Positions 51,848 through 63,544 of a DNA stretch of 64,000 nt are shown here, piece after piece. The notes beneath the pieces are model-generated. The model saw only the letters and a list, made by a program, of their open reading frames with translations. It did no database searches and was not told the origin of the DNA. Numbering within the stretch: position 1 is the stretch's first letter; each line of letters opens with the position of its first letter. The stretch comes from an uncultured Arachnia sp. (GTDB lineage: Bacteria; Actinomycetota; Actinomycetes; Propionibacteriales; Propionibacteriaceae). Location: NCBI GenBank assembly GCA_947493705.1, contig CANLSH010000002.1, forward strand, positions 1-64,000. The letters are read 5' to 3'. Position numbers and translations under genes: made by a program.

Positions 51848-53884
51848 GTGTCGGAAGAGCTCGCAGAGGAATTGATCACCGAGCGGTTGGAGGAGTTGAC
51901 CGATACGGGCGACACCACTTCCTCAGGTGTCTACGACGCTGATCAGATTTCGGTCCTTGAAGGACTGGAGGCCGTTCGTAAGCGTCCCAGCATGTACATC
52001 GGCTCCACGGGTGAGCGCGGACTGCACCACCTCGTGCACGAAATCGTCGACAACTCCGTTGATGAGGCGCTGGCCGGGTACTGCACGCAGATCGACGTCG
52101 CCCTCTTGGACGACGGTGGCGTGCGCGTGTCCGATGATGGTCGCGGCATTCCCGTCAAGGAACATCCCATCGAGAAGATTCCCACCGTCACGCTCGTGCT
52201 CACCGTGCTGCACGCTGGCGGCAAGTTCGGCGACGGCGGCTACAAGGTCTCCGGTGGTCTCCACGGCGTCGGCTCCTCAGTGGTGAACGCGCTCAGTCAC
52301 GAGTTCATCGTCGAGGTCAAGCGCGACGGCCACCGCTATGCCCAGTCCTTCGAGTTGGGAGTTCCCAAGGCAGAACTCGCGCAGCTGGAGGAGACGGATG
52401 AGACCGGCACCACCATCACGTTCTATCCCTCGCCGGACATCTTTGAATCCACACGGTTCAACTACGACACGATTGCCACCCGATTCCGTGAGATGGCGTT
52501 CCTCAACAAGGGACTCAAGATCACACTGACGGACCTGCGGACGCGCGAGGGCGAGGATCCGATTGACGACGAGGACGACGAGCACCGTCACGACTCGTTC
52601 TGCTTCGAGGACGGCCTCATCGACTACGTGAAGTTCCTGGCCGGTTCCAAGGATCCGATTCACAACACCGTGATCGCCGTGGAGGCGCACGCAGAATCCC
52701 AGGGCATGGGCGTCGAGATCGCCATGCAGTGGAACTCGTCGTACTCCTCCAGCGTCCACACCTTCGCCAACACCATCAACACGCACGAGGGCGGCACCCA
52801 CGAGGAGGGCTTCCGCTCGGCGCTGACCAACACCGTGAACCGGTGGGGTCAGACGTGGGGGCTCGTGAAGAAATCCGAGGACCGCGTCTCGGGCGACGAC
52901 ATCCGCGAGGGTCTCACTGCCATTCTCAGCATCAAGATGTCGGCACCGCAGTTCGAGGGCCAGACCAAGACCAAGCTGGGCAACACCGAAGCACGGTCTT
53001 TTGTGCAGCGCGTACTCAACGACCGGTTGGGAGACTGGTTCGAGCGCAACCCGGCGGAGGGCAAGGACATCGTCCGCAAGTCTCAGGCCGCTGCGGCTGC
53101 ACGTGTCGCTGCACGCAAGGCACGCGACATGGCCCGCAGCCGCAAGGGTCTGCTCGGCGGCGGCGGTCTGCCGGGCAAGTTGGTGGACTGCCAGTCCACC
53201 AACCCGGAAGAGTGTGAGGTCTTCATCGTCGAGGGCGACTCCGCAGGCGGCTCCGCCCGCGGTGGCCGCGACCCCCGAACCCAGGCAATCCTGCCCATCC
53301 GCGGCAAGATCCTGAACGTCGAGAAGGCCCGTATTGACCGCATCCTGGCCAACAAGGAGGTCGAGGCCATCATCAACGCGCTCGGCGCCGGCATCCAGGA
53401 GGACTTCGACGTCAACAAGCTCAGGTATCACAAGATCGTCCTCATGGCCGACGCGGATGTCGACGGCGCTCACATCCGCACGTTGCTCCTGACGTTGCTG
53501 TTCCGTTTCATGCGGCCGATGATCGACGCTGGGCACGTGTACCTGGCGCAACCGCCGCTGTTCCGGTTGCGGTGGACCAACTCGCCCCACGAGTTGGCCT
53601 ACACCGACCTGGAGCGCGACGCGTTGCGCAACCGTGGACTGAATGAGGGCAAGAAGCTTCCCAATGTCAATCCGATCCAGCGCTACAAGGGTCTGGGCGA
53701 GATGAACGCCGATGACTTGTGGGACACCACGATGGACCCCGAGAAGCGCATCCTGCTGCAGGTCACACTGGAGGATGCCGCCATGGCAGACCAGATGTTC
53801 TCCATCCTGATGGGCGAGGACGTCGAGCAGCGACGCAACTTCATCCAGCACAACGCCCGCGACGTCCGCTTTCTTGACATATAG
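51848..53884 (+). CDS. gyrB: DNA gyrase subunit B
   Basis: The ATPase subunit of gyrase has 678 residues. The GHKL ATPase is seen in [43 protein letters not shown] and [15 protein letters not shown]. The TOPRIM metal site is [15 protein letters not shown] with [15 protein letters not shown], and the tail is [17 protein letters not shown] 51848 is the start. gyrA follows after 15 bp, so gyrBA are one operon. Confidence 0.98.
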   Translation: MSEELAEELITERLEELTDTGDTTSSGVYDADQISVLEGLEAVRKRPSMYIGSTGERGLHHLVHEIVDNSVDEALAGYCTQIDVALLDDGGVRVSDDGRGIPVKEHPIEKIPTVTLVLTVLHAGGKFGDGGYKVSGGLHGVGSSVVNALSHEFIVEVKRDGHRYAQSFELGVPKAELAQLEETDETGTTITFYPSPDIFESTRFNYDTIATRFREMAFLNKGLKITLTDLRTREGEDPIDDEDDEHRHDSFCFEDGLIDYVKFLAGSKDPIHNTVIAVEAHAESQGMGVEIAMQWNSSYSSSVHTFANTINTHEGGTHEEGFRSALTNTVNRWGQTWGLVKKSEDRVSGDDIREGLTAILSIKMSAPQFEGQTKTKLGNTEARSFVQRVLNDRLGDWFERNPAEGKDIVRKSQAAAAARVAARKARDMARSRKGLLGGGGLPGKLVDCQSTNPEECEVFIVEGDSAGGSARGGRDPRTQAILPIRGKILNVEKARIDRILANKEVEAIINALGAGIQEDFDVNKLRYHKIVLMADADVDGAHIRTLLLTLLFRFMRPMIDAGHVYLAQPPLFRLRWTNSPHELAYTDLERDALRNRGLNEGKKLPNVNPIQRYKGLGEMNADDLWDTTMDPEKRILLQVTLEDAAMADQMFSILMGEDVEQRRNFIQHNARDVRFLDI

Positions 53885-53899
53885 GCACTAGGTATAGAG

Positions 53900-56570
<2,671 letters not shown>

Positions 56571-56578
<8 letters not shown>

Positions 56579-57356
56579 CGCCCCCCGCTGGCCCGGCCCC
56601 GATGGCTCACCGGGTCTGGACTTCTCGATGGATCGTGACGAGAGGGACGGAGATGGTCACCGCGAGAGTGACGCTACGAACAGTTCGCCCTCCACGACGT
56701 CGGTGGATGTGAGTTCACCTGCTTCCCCGGGCTCACACAGGGAGCAGGACGACGAGTCGTCCGGAGAGACTACTGCGGTCTCGGAAGCAAGTGGTCGGAA
56801 TCAGTCGGCTGTTGAGTGGGCCAGTCAGCCGCTCGGCACCGCGGTACCGGCGCCGGTCAGGCCAGTGACGAGGAGTGCCAGTAGCGCTGCAAGCACAGCC
56901 TCTGCCCCGGGCGTGCCACTGTCTGCCGATTCGGCCGACGGCGCCAGCAGGGCTGTACCGATGAATCCCAGGGGAGGGTCACGCCGCACCCGCAAAGCGC
57001 GCCTGCGGTTGGCACGGATTGATCCCTGGTCCGTCATGAAGACGACCTTCCTGTTTTCCATCGGCTTTGGTGTGATGCTGATCGTGATCGTCTACGTGCT
57101 GTGGGCCATCATCCTGAGCTCAGGTGCCTTGGAAGCGGTTGACTCGTTCGTGACCACCTTGGTGGGGGATCAGAGTCCGGGCGGTGAGTTCCGCGTACAG
57201 GACTACATTGGTGGCTCGCGAATTCTGGGCTTCGCTGCAGTACTGGCCGCCATTGACGTAGTCATCATCACGGCTGTGTCGACGCTGTTCGCTTTCCTCT
57301 ACAACCTCGCCGCGACCATCATGGGTGGCCTCGAGGTCACGCTGGCGGAGGACTGA
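56571..57356 (+). CDS. DUF3566 transmembrane protein
   Basis: The 261-residue protein sits immediately after gyrA, as in nearly all actinobacteria. The first ~140 residues are a Ser/Thr/Ala-rich disordered region. The C-terminal DUF3566 domain has two membrane helices ([22 protein letters not shown] and [23 protein letters not shown]). Function is unknown; the homologue in mycobacteria is linked to cell-division/wall proteins (CwsA-unrelated). The start overlaps the gyrA stop. Confidence 0.88.
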
Positions 57357-57367
57357 CCCCGGACGGT

Positions 57368-57397
57368 TTGATCGCGTGCCAACCGTTGCGATAGAAT
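57368..57397 (+). promoter_or_regulatory. promoter for tRNA-Ile
   Basis: TTGATC (57368-57373) and TAGAAT (57392-57397) with an 18-bp spacer lie 17 bp before the tRNA 5' end, a typical stable-RNA promoter position. Confidence 0.65.
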
Positions 57398-57413
57398 CAG
57401 CGAGCGGCACGAG

Positions 57414-57490
57414 GGGCCTATAGCTCAGACGGTTAGAGCGCTGCCCTGATAAGGCAGAGGTCACTGGTTCAAGTCCAGTTAGGCCCACCA
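57414..57490 (+). tRNA. tRNA-Ile (anticodon GAT)
   Basis: The cloverleaf closes with acceptor stem GGGCCTA/TAGGCCC. The D arm is AGCTCAGACGGTTAGAGC, the anticodon loop CTGATAA carries GAT at 57448-57450, and the T arm has GGTTCAAGTC. The 3' CCA is encoded (57488-57490). It follows gyrBA and DUF3566 as in many actinobacteria. Confidence 0.98.
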
Positions 57491-57495
57491 ACAAG

Positions 57496-57524
57496 ACCCG
57501 CATCTGGAAGTGACAGATGCGGGT
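57496..57524 (+). terminator. terminator after tRNA-Ile
   Basis: ACCCGCATCTG (57496-57506) and CAGATGCGGGT (57514-57524) form a perfect 11-bp stem with a 7-nt loop, followed by a T-rich stretch (TCGCTGTTGTT). It is six bases after the CCA. Confidence 0.85.
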
Positions 57525-57567
57525 TCGCTGTTGTTAGAAGTAATTGGGGTGTTCAAGCAGGACGAGC

Positions 57568-57587
57568 TGTATCACGGGTGATACAAT
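57568..57587 (+). promoter_or_regulatory. operator/promoter of the Phd-VapC module
   Basis: TGTATCAC-GG-GTGATACA (57568-57585) is a perfect 8-bp-arm palindrome that covers the -10 hexamer TACAAT (57582-57587). The start codon lies seven bases after the -10, so the message is probably leaderless. This fits repression by the antitoxin-toxin complex. Confidence 0.7.
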
Positions 57588-57593
57588 CGCACG

Positions 57594-57830
57594 ATGAGTG
57601 ATGTCAAGGTCCGAGATCTCCGCAATAACAGTGCCGACGTTCTTGCACGCGTTGCTCGTGGTGAAACGCTCACAGTCACACGCGATGGCGAGCCGGTGGC
57701 GACCATGAGTCCGCTGCCCCGTCAGCCCTTGGGCGTGGAGCAACTGATTGCCCGTCGCCGCAGCTTGCCAACCGTGAACACTGAGAGTCTCCGTCGTGAC
57801 ATTGATGACCTCCCGGACCCTTCCCTATGA
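57594..57830 (+). CDS. Phd/YefM family antitoxin
   Basis: The 78-residue protein has a Phd/YefM DNA-binding N-terminus (VKVRDLRNNSADVLARVARGETLTVTRDGEPVA) and a flexible C-terminus that would mask the toxin. It overlaps the PIN toxin gene by four bases (ATGA). A perfect palindrome lies directly upstream for autoregulation. No ribosome site is seen; the ATG is probably the 5' end of the mRNA. Confidence 0.9.
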   Translation: MSDVKVRDLRNNSADVLARVARGETLTVTRDGEPVATMSPLPRQPLGVEQLIARRRSLPTVNTESLRRDIDDLPDPSL

Positions 57831-58258
57831 GTCAGCTCCCGGGTCGCGGGTTGCTGGATACGTCAACGCTGATCGACCTGGTTCAGCTGAGCGTGGATGA
57901 GCTTCCAGACGAACCGTTGATCAGTGTCATCACTTTGGCCGAGCTCTCTGTTGGGCCACACGTCGCACGCACGGAGTCTGATCGGGCTGCTCGACAGGCA
58001 CATTTGCAGCAGGCAGAGGCGGACTTCGATCCGATCCTGTTCGATGCCTCCGCTGCGAGGGCCTTTGGACGAGTGTCCTCCAGTCTGCGCCAGGCTGGGC
58101 GAAAGCCCGCGGCACGCGCGCTCGACGCACTCATTGCTGCCACTGCCATAGCGAACGAACTACCACTGTTCACCTCCAATCCTGCAGACTTTGCCGGTAT
58201 CCCCGAGTTGGATTTGCGTCCTGTTGGTCAGCCGACTGCATTGCAAGAGCTTTCCTGA
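57827..58258 (+). CDS. vapC: VapC-type PIN domain toxin
   Basis: A 143-residue ribonuclease of the PIN family, predicted to cut RNA with Mg2+. The four acidic residues are in place: Asp in GLLDTSTLIDL, Glu in TLAELSVGPHV, Asp in RALDALIAATA and Asp in TSNPADFAG. All appear intact, so the toxin is likely active. It forms a type II module with the preceding Phd-like antitoxin, inserted between the tRNA and deoD. Confidence 0.92.
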   Translation: MSQLPGRGLLDTSTLIDLVQLSVDELPDEPLISVITLAELSVGPHVARTESDRAARQAHLQQAEADFDPILFDASAARAFGRVSSSLRQAGRKPAARALDALIAATAIANELPLFTSNPADFAGIPELDLRPVGQPTALQELS

Positions 58259-58312
58259 GCACTTGGCCGTATCCTCACCAGTGCTCCCAGAACTTTCGAA
58301 AGGACATATTTC

Positions 58313-59020
58313 ATGCCCACACCGCACATCCGTGCTGAGAAGAATCAGATTGCCCCCGCCGTCATCATGCCCGGTGACCCGAAGCGCGCCGAGCGGATCG
58401 CCCACCTGCTCATGGACGACGCCGAACTCGTCACCGACGTCCGCGGCATGCTCGGCTTCACCGGCACCGTCGAAGGGCAACCTCTCACGGTCATGGGATC
58501 GGGCATGGGTATGCCTTCGGCCACCCTGTACGTCACCGAGCTGTATGACCACTACGACGTGCAGCGCATCATCCGTGTCGGCACCTGCGGCGGAATGTCA
58601 CACGACGTGAAGGTGGGCGACGTCATCGTCGGTCTCGGTGCCCACACCGACTCCAACATGAATCAGCAGCGCCTTCCGGGCCTGAATTTCTCCGCGCTGG
58701 CCAGTTTCAACCTGGCTGCGGCGGCCGTCGCTGCCGCTGACGACTCCATGACCGTCCACGTGGGCCCGATTCTGTCCAAGGACCACTTCTACTTCGAGGG
58801 TGCCAGCAGCATTGAGCTGCTCAGCAAGTATGGAGTGCTGGGTGTGGAGATGGAGGCAGCCGGGATCTACGGCGCAGCCGCCGAATTCGGTCGCCAGGCA
58901 CTCACCGTCCTGACCGTGTCCGATCACCTTCTGGACCACAGCTCCGACATGAGCGCCGAGGACCGGGAGACCAAGTTCCAGGGCGCGCTGAAGCTTGCTG
59001 TCGCCGCTGCGCTGAGCTGA
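58313..59020 (+). CDS. deoD: purine-nucleoside phosphorylase, DeoD type
   Basis: The 235-residue enzyme phosphorolyses purine (deoxy)nucleosides. Signatures are VIMPGDPKRAERIAHLL (phosphate site), MGSGMGMPSATLYVTEL, RVGTCGGM, the nucleoside-binding GVEMEAAGIYG and catalytic Asp in TVSDHLL. AAAGGAC precedes the ATG. The MFS gene follows 8 bp later, which suggests that the two are cotranscribed and that the transporter might handle a related compound. Confidence 0.97.
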   Translation: MPTPHIRAEKNQIAPAVIMPGDPKRAERIAHLLMDDAELVTDVRGMLGFTGTVEGQPLTVMGSGMGMPSATLYVTELYDHYDVQRIIRVGTCGGMSHDVKVGDVIVGLGAHTDSNMNQQRLPGLNFSALASFNLAAAAVAAADDSMTVHVGPILSKDHFYFEGASSIELLSKYGVLGVEMEAAGIYGAAAEFGRQALTVLTVSDHLLDHSSDMSAEDRETKFQGALKLAVAAALS

Positions 59021-59028
59021 TCGCCCTG

Positions 59029-60291
59029 ATGAACGAAACCCCCACCGCGAGGGCCAAGGAGCCCACCCATGTGGTGCCCTTCTTTCTCCATGCCATCGTC
59101 ATTCTCGTCGGTGTGTCGATCACGCTGCGGCTGACCGTCAACAACGTGGCTCCCGTCATTCCGGTGATCCGGGAGTCACTTGGCCTCTCCGAAGCCGAAG
59201 CCGGTTGGCTGGGTTCCCTCCCGCTGCTCGTGTTTGGTATCTTCGCCTTCGCTACCCCGGCGGTCGTGCGACGATTCGGTGCTCCGCTCACTATCGTCAT
59301 CCTGCTGATCATCGTCGCGGCGGGCACCGCCGTCCGTTTCATTCCAACGACTCTCGCGTTGATGGGCGGCACCATTCTGCTGTCGATCGGTGTCGGGATG
59401 GGCAATGCGGTGGTTCCTGTGGCGATCCGCACCTTCTATCCCCGTAAGGCCACTGCCTATATGGGCTGGTTCTCGGTTGGGCTGAACGTCGGCGCATCCA
59501 TGGGTGCAGCCGCCACGGTTCCGCTCATGCAGCAATGGGGTCTCAGCTGGAACGCTGCGATCTCCGTTTGGGTGATCGTCATCGTGGCGGTGCTGGTGTG
59601 GTGGTTGATCGGGTGGGGACTCGGCAAGAAGCGCGACAGCGCAATGTTTCGTCGACCGGAGAACGCTTCGGTGGCTGGCGTCGGAGCGATGTTTCGCAAT
59701 CCTACGCTGCTCGCAATCGCGGCGCACATGGGAGTCCAATCGGCCATGTTCTTCGCGATCATGACGTGGGGCCCCACATGGTTCCAGGTGGCGGGCGCTT
59801 CCGACGCCGAGTCCGGGGCCATCCTCGGCGCCTACGCCCTGGCCGCCATTCCCGGTGCTCTGCTGGGTCCGAAACTGTTGGAGTTCAACCGTTGGCGCGT
59901 CATCCTCATTGGATACGGCATCCTTTTCATGCCCGCCGTGGTGACCATGGGATTCTTCGGGTTTGGTAACGCGATTCTCGGATGGGCTGCGACGCTGGTC
60001 GCCGGCGTTTGTGCCGGCGCTCACCTGGCGATGTCGCTGGCACTGATTGCGGGCTATCCCGACGCGACAAAGGTCGCCGGGTTGTCGGCGCTGGCCAACG
60101 GTGTGGGCTTTTTGCTGGCCTCCATCTGGCCGGTGGGTCTGGGTGCCATTGCAGAACAGCTGGGCGGTTGGGAGGTTGCGATCATCAGCGTCGCGCTGAT
60201 GCCCGTCATCACGTTGGGCATCACGTTCGCCATCAACCAGAAATTCCAGGCGGAGCGGGAATCCCTGGCGAGGTCCCTGCCTCACCTGTGA
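59029..60291 (+). CDS. MFS transporter, CynX/NimT-like
   Basis: The 420-residue, 12-segment major facilitator resembles the CynX/NimT (cyanate/nitroimidazole) group. Motifs are LTVNNVAPVIPVIRESLGLS in segment 1 and GNAVVPVAIRTFYPRKATAYMG after segment 4. The substrate is not known; deoD upstream hints at a nucleoside or base. The ATG at 59029 has a weak ribosome site, eight bases after the deoD stop. A hairpin at 60333 follows. Confidence 0.82.
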   Translation: MNETPTARAKEPTHVVPFFLHAIVILVGVSITLRLTVNNVAPVIPVIRESLGLSEAEAGWLGSLPLLVFGIFAFATPAVVRRFGAPLTIVILLIIVAAGTAVRFIPTTLALMGGTILLSIGVGMGNAVVPVAIRTFYPRKATAYMGWFSVGLNVGASMGAAATVPLMQQWGLSWNAAISVWVIVIVAVLVWWLIGWGLGKKRDSAMFRRPENASVAGVGAMFRNPTLLAIAAHMGVQSAMFFAIMTWGPTWFQVAGASDAESGAILGAYALAAIPGALLGPKLLEFNRWRVILIGYGILFMPAVVTMGFFGFGNAILGWAATLVAGVCAGAHLAMSLALIAGYPDATKVAGLSALANGVGFLLASIWPVGLGAIAEQLGGWEVAIISVALMPVITLGITFAINQKFQAERESLARSLPHL

Positions 60292-60332
60292 CGGCGGCCC
60301 GCACGTGGGCTGCAGAACGCCAGAACATGTCG

Positions 60333-60359
60333 ATGCCCCGGAGGGATTCCCCGGGGCAT
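60333..60359. terminator. bidirectional terminator between the MFS gene and dps
   Basis: ATGCCCCGG (60333-60341) and CCGGGGCAT (60351-60359) are perfect 9-bp arms around a 9-nt loop, between convergent genes. Confidence 0.75.
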
Positions 60360-60402
60360 TGACAATTACCTGGCGCAATGATGCTCGACGTGACTGCCGG
60401 GC

Positions 60403-60996
60403 TCAGTCGATCCTGCGATCGCCTTCCATCGCCTGAGCTGCGGCTTCCTTCTCCGTGGTCGCGGATTCGGTGGACAGCTGGCCCTCGTCGTCCTGCAAGT
60501 GAGCACGGACGAACCACTGGTACTGCTCCATCTCACCGGTCTGACCGATGAGGATGTCCTCGGTGATCGGGTCGATGTCGCCGGCCATGTCCAGCACTCG
60601 ACGGTGGTTCTCGATCACGCGGGAGTACGTCAGATCCAGTGCGCCTAGGTGCTCCGACGCCTGTGCGAGACCAATGGAGTAGTCCTCCCAGTTTCGGTCC
60701 TTCACCAGTGCGCCGGGCGTACCGACGGGTGGGACGCCCATGGTGGCCATGCGCTCCGCCACTGTGTCGGTCATCTCGCGGACGGCGTCCACCTGCGGAT
60801 CGAACATCTCGTGGACACCGATGAACTTGGGCCCAATGACGTTCCAGTGGGCGTGCTTCAGCGTGAGATGGAGGTCGTTGAGGTTGTGCAGGCAACTCTG
60901 CAACTCGCGGGCCAGCTTCTGGCCCTTCTCCACGTCGATCCCGGGGACCGTGTACGAGCCCATGAGATTGCTTCGCGATGTCTTTTTCGCTGCCAT
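60403..60996 (-). CDS. dps: Dps family DNA-binding ferritin-like protein
   Basis: The 197-residue protein stores iron and protects DNA from peroxide. The ferroxidase residues are in LKHAHWNVIGPKFIGVHEMFDPQVDAVREM, and the family AERMATMG follows. The C-terminal ~20 residues are an acidic/basic tail. ATG 60996 is preceded by AGGAGGAAG. The frame runs to 61065 but that part is unconserved. It is one of two peroxide-defence genes in the window, with katA. Confidence 0.94.
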   Translation of the reverse strand: MAAKKTSRSNLMGSYTVPGIDVEKGQKLARELQSCLHNLNDLHLTLKHAHWNVIGPKFIGVHEMFDPQVDAVREMTDTVAERMATMGVPPVGTPGALVKDRNWEDYSIGLAQASEHLGALDLTYSRVIENHRRVLDMAGDIDPITEDILIGQTGEMEQYQWFVRAHLQDDEGQLSTESATTEKEAAAQAMEGDRRID

Positions 60997-61113
60997 CGTA
61001 TCTTCCTCCTGGCGGTTGAATGTGTGTGGCCCGGCCGACGAATCGGCCGGACCCTTCGCATCCAACCTAGCGCGACTTGGGGGTCACCCAAATCAAGGTT
61101 GAGTCCGGAAGAC

Positions 61114-62058
61114 TCATACCAAGCCCTGCTCCTCCAGCCATTCGGAAGCGATGTCAGAGGGAGCGGCCTTCTCCTCACCCTGGTTGCGGGCATTCATGTC
61201 AATAAGGTCCTCGGTGGTGAGTGCCTCACTGACGGCGTTCAGCGTGTCATCGACTGACTCGTCGACGCTGTCACTGACGAGAGGGAACACCTGCTGGGCG
61301 ATGATCATGTCCTCGGGATCCTCGAGCACAACGAAATTCATCTCCGTGATGGCTGGCGTGGTGGAGTAGAGGTCCACCATGTCCACGTCCCCGTCGGCAA
61401 GTGCCTGCACGGTGAGCGGGCCACCCCCATCATCGATGGGCGTGAAGTCGATGTTCTCGGCAGGAACGCCGTAGACCTCCGTCAAACCCGAGGGGCCGTA
61501 GGGGCGGTTGGGCAGCTCAGGATTCGCGGCGAGGCGCAGGGTGCCGTCGTAGTCCGCCAGATCAGCCAGTGAGGTGATGTCATTCTCCGTGGAGAACTCG
61601 GAGGTCACGACGTAGGAGTCCTTGTTCTCAGCGGACGAGGGCTCCAGGACGCGAACATCCTCGGGGGCCTCCTCCCGCAGGGCGGAGAGTACTTCGTCGG
61701 CCGTCTGGGCCGTGGCCTCGGAGTTGTAGAACTGAAGAAGGTTTCCGGTGTACTCCGGAAGGAGGTCGACGGAGCCGTCCTGGAGTGCCTGAATGTAGGT
61801 TTCGCGGGAACCGATCTGCATGTTGCGCTCGACGGTGACACCGTCAGCCTCAAGTGCCTGGGCGTAGAGCTCCGCGATGATCTCGGCCTCGGGGAATCCA
61901 GCTGAGCCCACGCGGACAGTGGATGACGTCGCCTCACCGCCACCGGCGTCAGTGGTTGCCGGATCAGCGGCCATGGGATCTGCGTCCGAGCATCCTGCAA
62001 GCAGGGCCGCGGCGGCTGCGATGCCCACGAAGGCACGTCGGGGGAACAAAGAAGTCAT
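61114..62058 (-). CDS. glycine betaine/osmoprotectant ABC importer, substrate-binding lipoprotein
   Basis: A 314-residue OpuAC/ProX-like (OsmF/OpuCC) binding protein. The signal peptide ends in the lipobox LLAGC, so it is a membrane-anchored lipoprotein. The mature part shows SAGFPEAEIIAELYAQALEA and the ligand-binding LLPEYTGNLLQFY. It is the last gene in an operon: ATPase, permease, permease, SBP (minus strand). The precise substrate (betaine, carnitine, choline) is not decided by sequence. Confidence 0.9.
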   Translation of the reverse strand: MTSLFPRRAFVGIAAAAALLAGCSDADPMAADPATTDAGGGEATSSTVRVGSAGFPEAEIIAELYAQALEADGVTVERNMQIGSRETYIQALQDGSVDLLPEYTGNLLQFYNSEATAQTADEVLSALREEAPEDVRVLEPSSAENKDSYVVTSEFSTENDITSLADLADYDGTLRLAANPELPNRPYGPSGLTEVYGVPAENIDFTPIDDGGGPLTVQALADGDVDMVDLYSTTPAITEMNFVVLEDPEDMIIAQQVFPLVSDSVDESVDDTLNAVSEALTTEDLIDMNARNQGEEKAAPSDIASEWLEEQGLV

Positions 62059-62096
62059 GTCAGGTCCTTCTGGAGAAGATTGTCGTGTACTCGATG

Positions 62097-62891
62097 CTAG
62101 TCGGACGCAGGGGCGAGTGTGAGTGCAGCCGGTTCGTCGTCACTGTCATCGGTGCTCTCATGTGAAGCTGTGGCCGCGTTCTTGTTGCCGTCCTTGACTG
62201 TACTGGCGGTCCCCAGGGCAATCGCCACGCCAGGTGGGAGCAGCAGCTTTTTGGCCAGAAGAATCAGCCCATCAATGGCCAGTGCCAGGGCGATGACAAC
62301 GATTGCCCCACCCAACATCTGGGTGTAATCGCGGATGGCCTGCCCGTCGAAGATGAAGCGGCCCAGTCCTCCCAGCCCGAGATAGGCGCTGAGGGTTGCT
62401 GTGGCGATGACTTGCAGCATGGCCGAGCGCAGCCCACCCACGAGCAGGGGCCCCGCAAGCGGAACTTCAACACGAAAGACGATCTGCCACTCGGTCAGGC
62501 CGGTCGCACGAGCCCCGTCCACGACCTCACCGTCGACGGCCTCAACTCCCGAGTATGACGACGCCAGCAGCGGCGGTATGGCCAGAATGGCCAGGACGAT
62601 GGTGGAGGGCACGATGGCGAGGTTGAGCCCAAGCCCCATGATGACCGCGAGAAACGTCAGGAGGCCAAGCGATGGCAGAGCTCGCAGAGCGCCGGTGAGG
62701 CCGATGGCGATTGCGCGGCCCTTGCCGGTGTGGCCGATGAAGAGTCCGGCCGGGACAGCAATGACCGCTGCCAATGCGACGGCGAGCAGGGTGTACCAGA
62801 GATGTTGCAGTGTCCGGATGGCAATGCCGCCGGAGCCCGACCAGTTCGCCGGATCCGCGAGCCAGCCGAAGGCGTCGATGATCTGGTTCAT
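62097..62891 (-). CDS. osmoprotectant ABC transporter permease
   Basis: A 264-residue permease of the OpuCB/ProW family, with 5-6 membrane segments and the EAA loop EAVDGEVVDGARATGLTEWQ. The C-terminal ~40 residues are Asp/Ser-rich and likely cytoplasmic. ATG 62891 follows GGAGG and overlaps the preceding permease stop by four bases. Confidence 0.9.
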   Translation of the reverse strand: MNQIIDAFGWLADPANWSGSGGIAIRTLQHLWYTLLAVALAAVIAVPAGLFIGHTGKGRAIAIGLTGALRALPSLGLLTFLAVIMGLGLNLAIVPSTIVLAILAIPPLLASSYSGVEAVDGEVVDGARATGLTEWQIVFRVEVPLAGPLLVGGLRSAMLQVIATATLSAYLGLGGLGRFIFDGQAIRDYTQMLGGAIVVIALALAIDGLILLAKKLLLPPGVAIALGTASTVKDGNKNAATASHESTDDSDDEPAALTLAPASD

Positions 62892-63544
62892 GCGCGCCTC
62901 CTGTCGGTTTTCCGGACCCAAGGCATCAGGAGGCGCCCTGCTACAACAATCACCGCGTCAAAGAGCACGGCCAGTACCACGGTCCCGAGGACACCCGTCA
63001 GGATCTCGGTGGGGAAGGCTCGCTGATAGCCGTTGGTGAAGAAGTATCCGAGTGATGGGACCCCGATGAGTGCTCCCACTGATACGAGCGACAGCGTGGA
63101 TGCGCTCACCACGCGTGTGCCAGCCATGAGCGGTGGTCCGGCGAGCGGAAGCGCCACACGCCAGAACACCTGGGATGGGGAGTGCCCCACTGCCAGAGCG
63201 TCGTCACGGATGACTCGCCCCACAGAATCGAAGGCATCAACAGCAGTGCGGACCATGAGTGCAATGCCGAACAGCGTCAGAGCGATCACGAGATTGATGG
63301 GGTCCAGCACCTGGGTGTTGATGATGACCGGCAGCAGGATGAACAGCGGCAGTGAGGGCAGGGCGTAGAGAATGCTGCTCAGCGGCACCAAGATTCGGCG
63401 CGCAGCTGTTTGACGGTGCGCCCACCAGGCGATGGGCACAGAGAAGACGAGGCTCAACAGGATGGGGAGTACAGCCACCTGCACATGCGCCAGCGCCAGT
63501 GACAGGATGCGATCAGAGTTCTCCGCCATCCATTCGAATCTCAT
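62888..63544 (-). CDS. osmoprotectant ABC transporter permease
   Basis: The 218-residue partner permease has the EAA-type loop VDAFDSVGRVIRDDALAVGHSP and about five membrane segments. Start 63544 overlaps the ATPase stop as ATGA, so translation is coupled. The pair of unequal permeases is usual for OpuC/OsmU systems. Confidence 0.9.
   Translation of the reverse strand: MRFEWMAENSDRILSLALAHVQVAVLPILLSLVFSVPIAWWAHRQTAARRILVPLSSILYALPSLPLFILLPVIINTQVLDPINLVIALTLFGIALMVRTAVDAFDSVGRVIRDDALAVGHSPSQVFWRVALPLAGPPLMAGTRVVSASTLSLVSVGALIGVPSLGYFFTNGYQRAFPTEILTGVLGTVVLAVLFDAVIVVAGRLLMPWVRKTDRRRA

Noticed and set aside
52277-53851. 524-codon open frame on the minus strand
   Set aside because: It is the antisense of gyrB, open only because of high GC.
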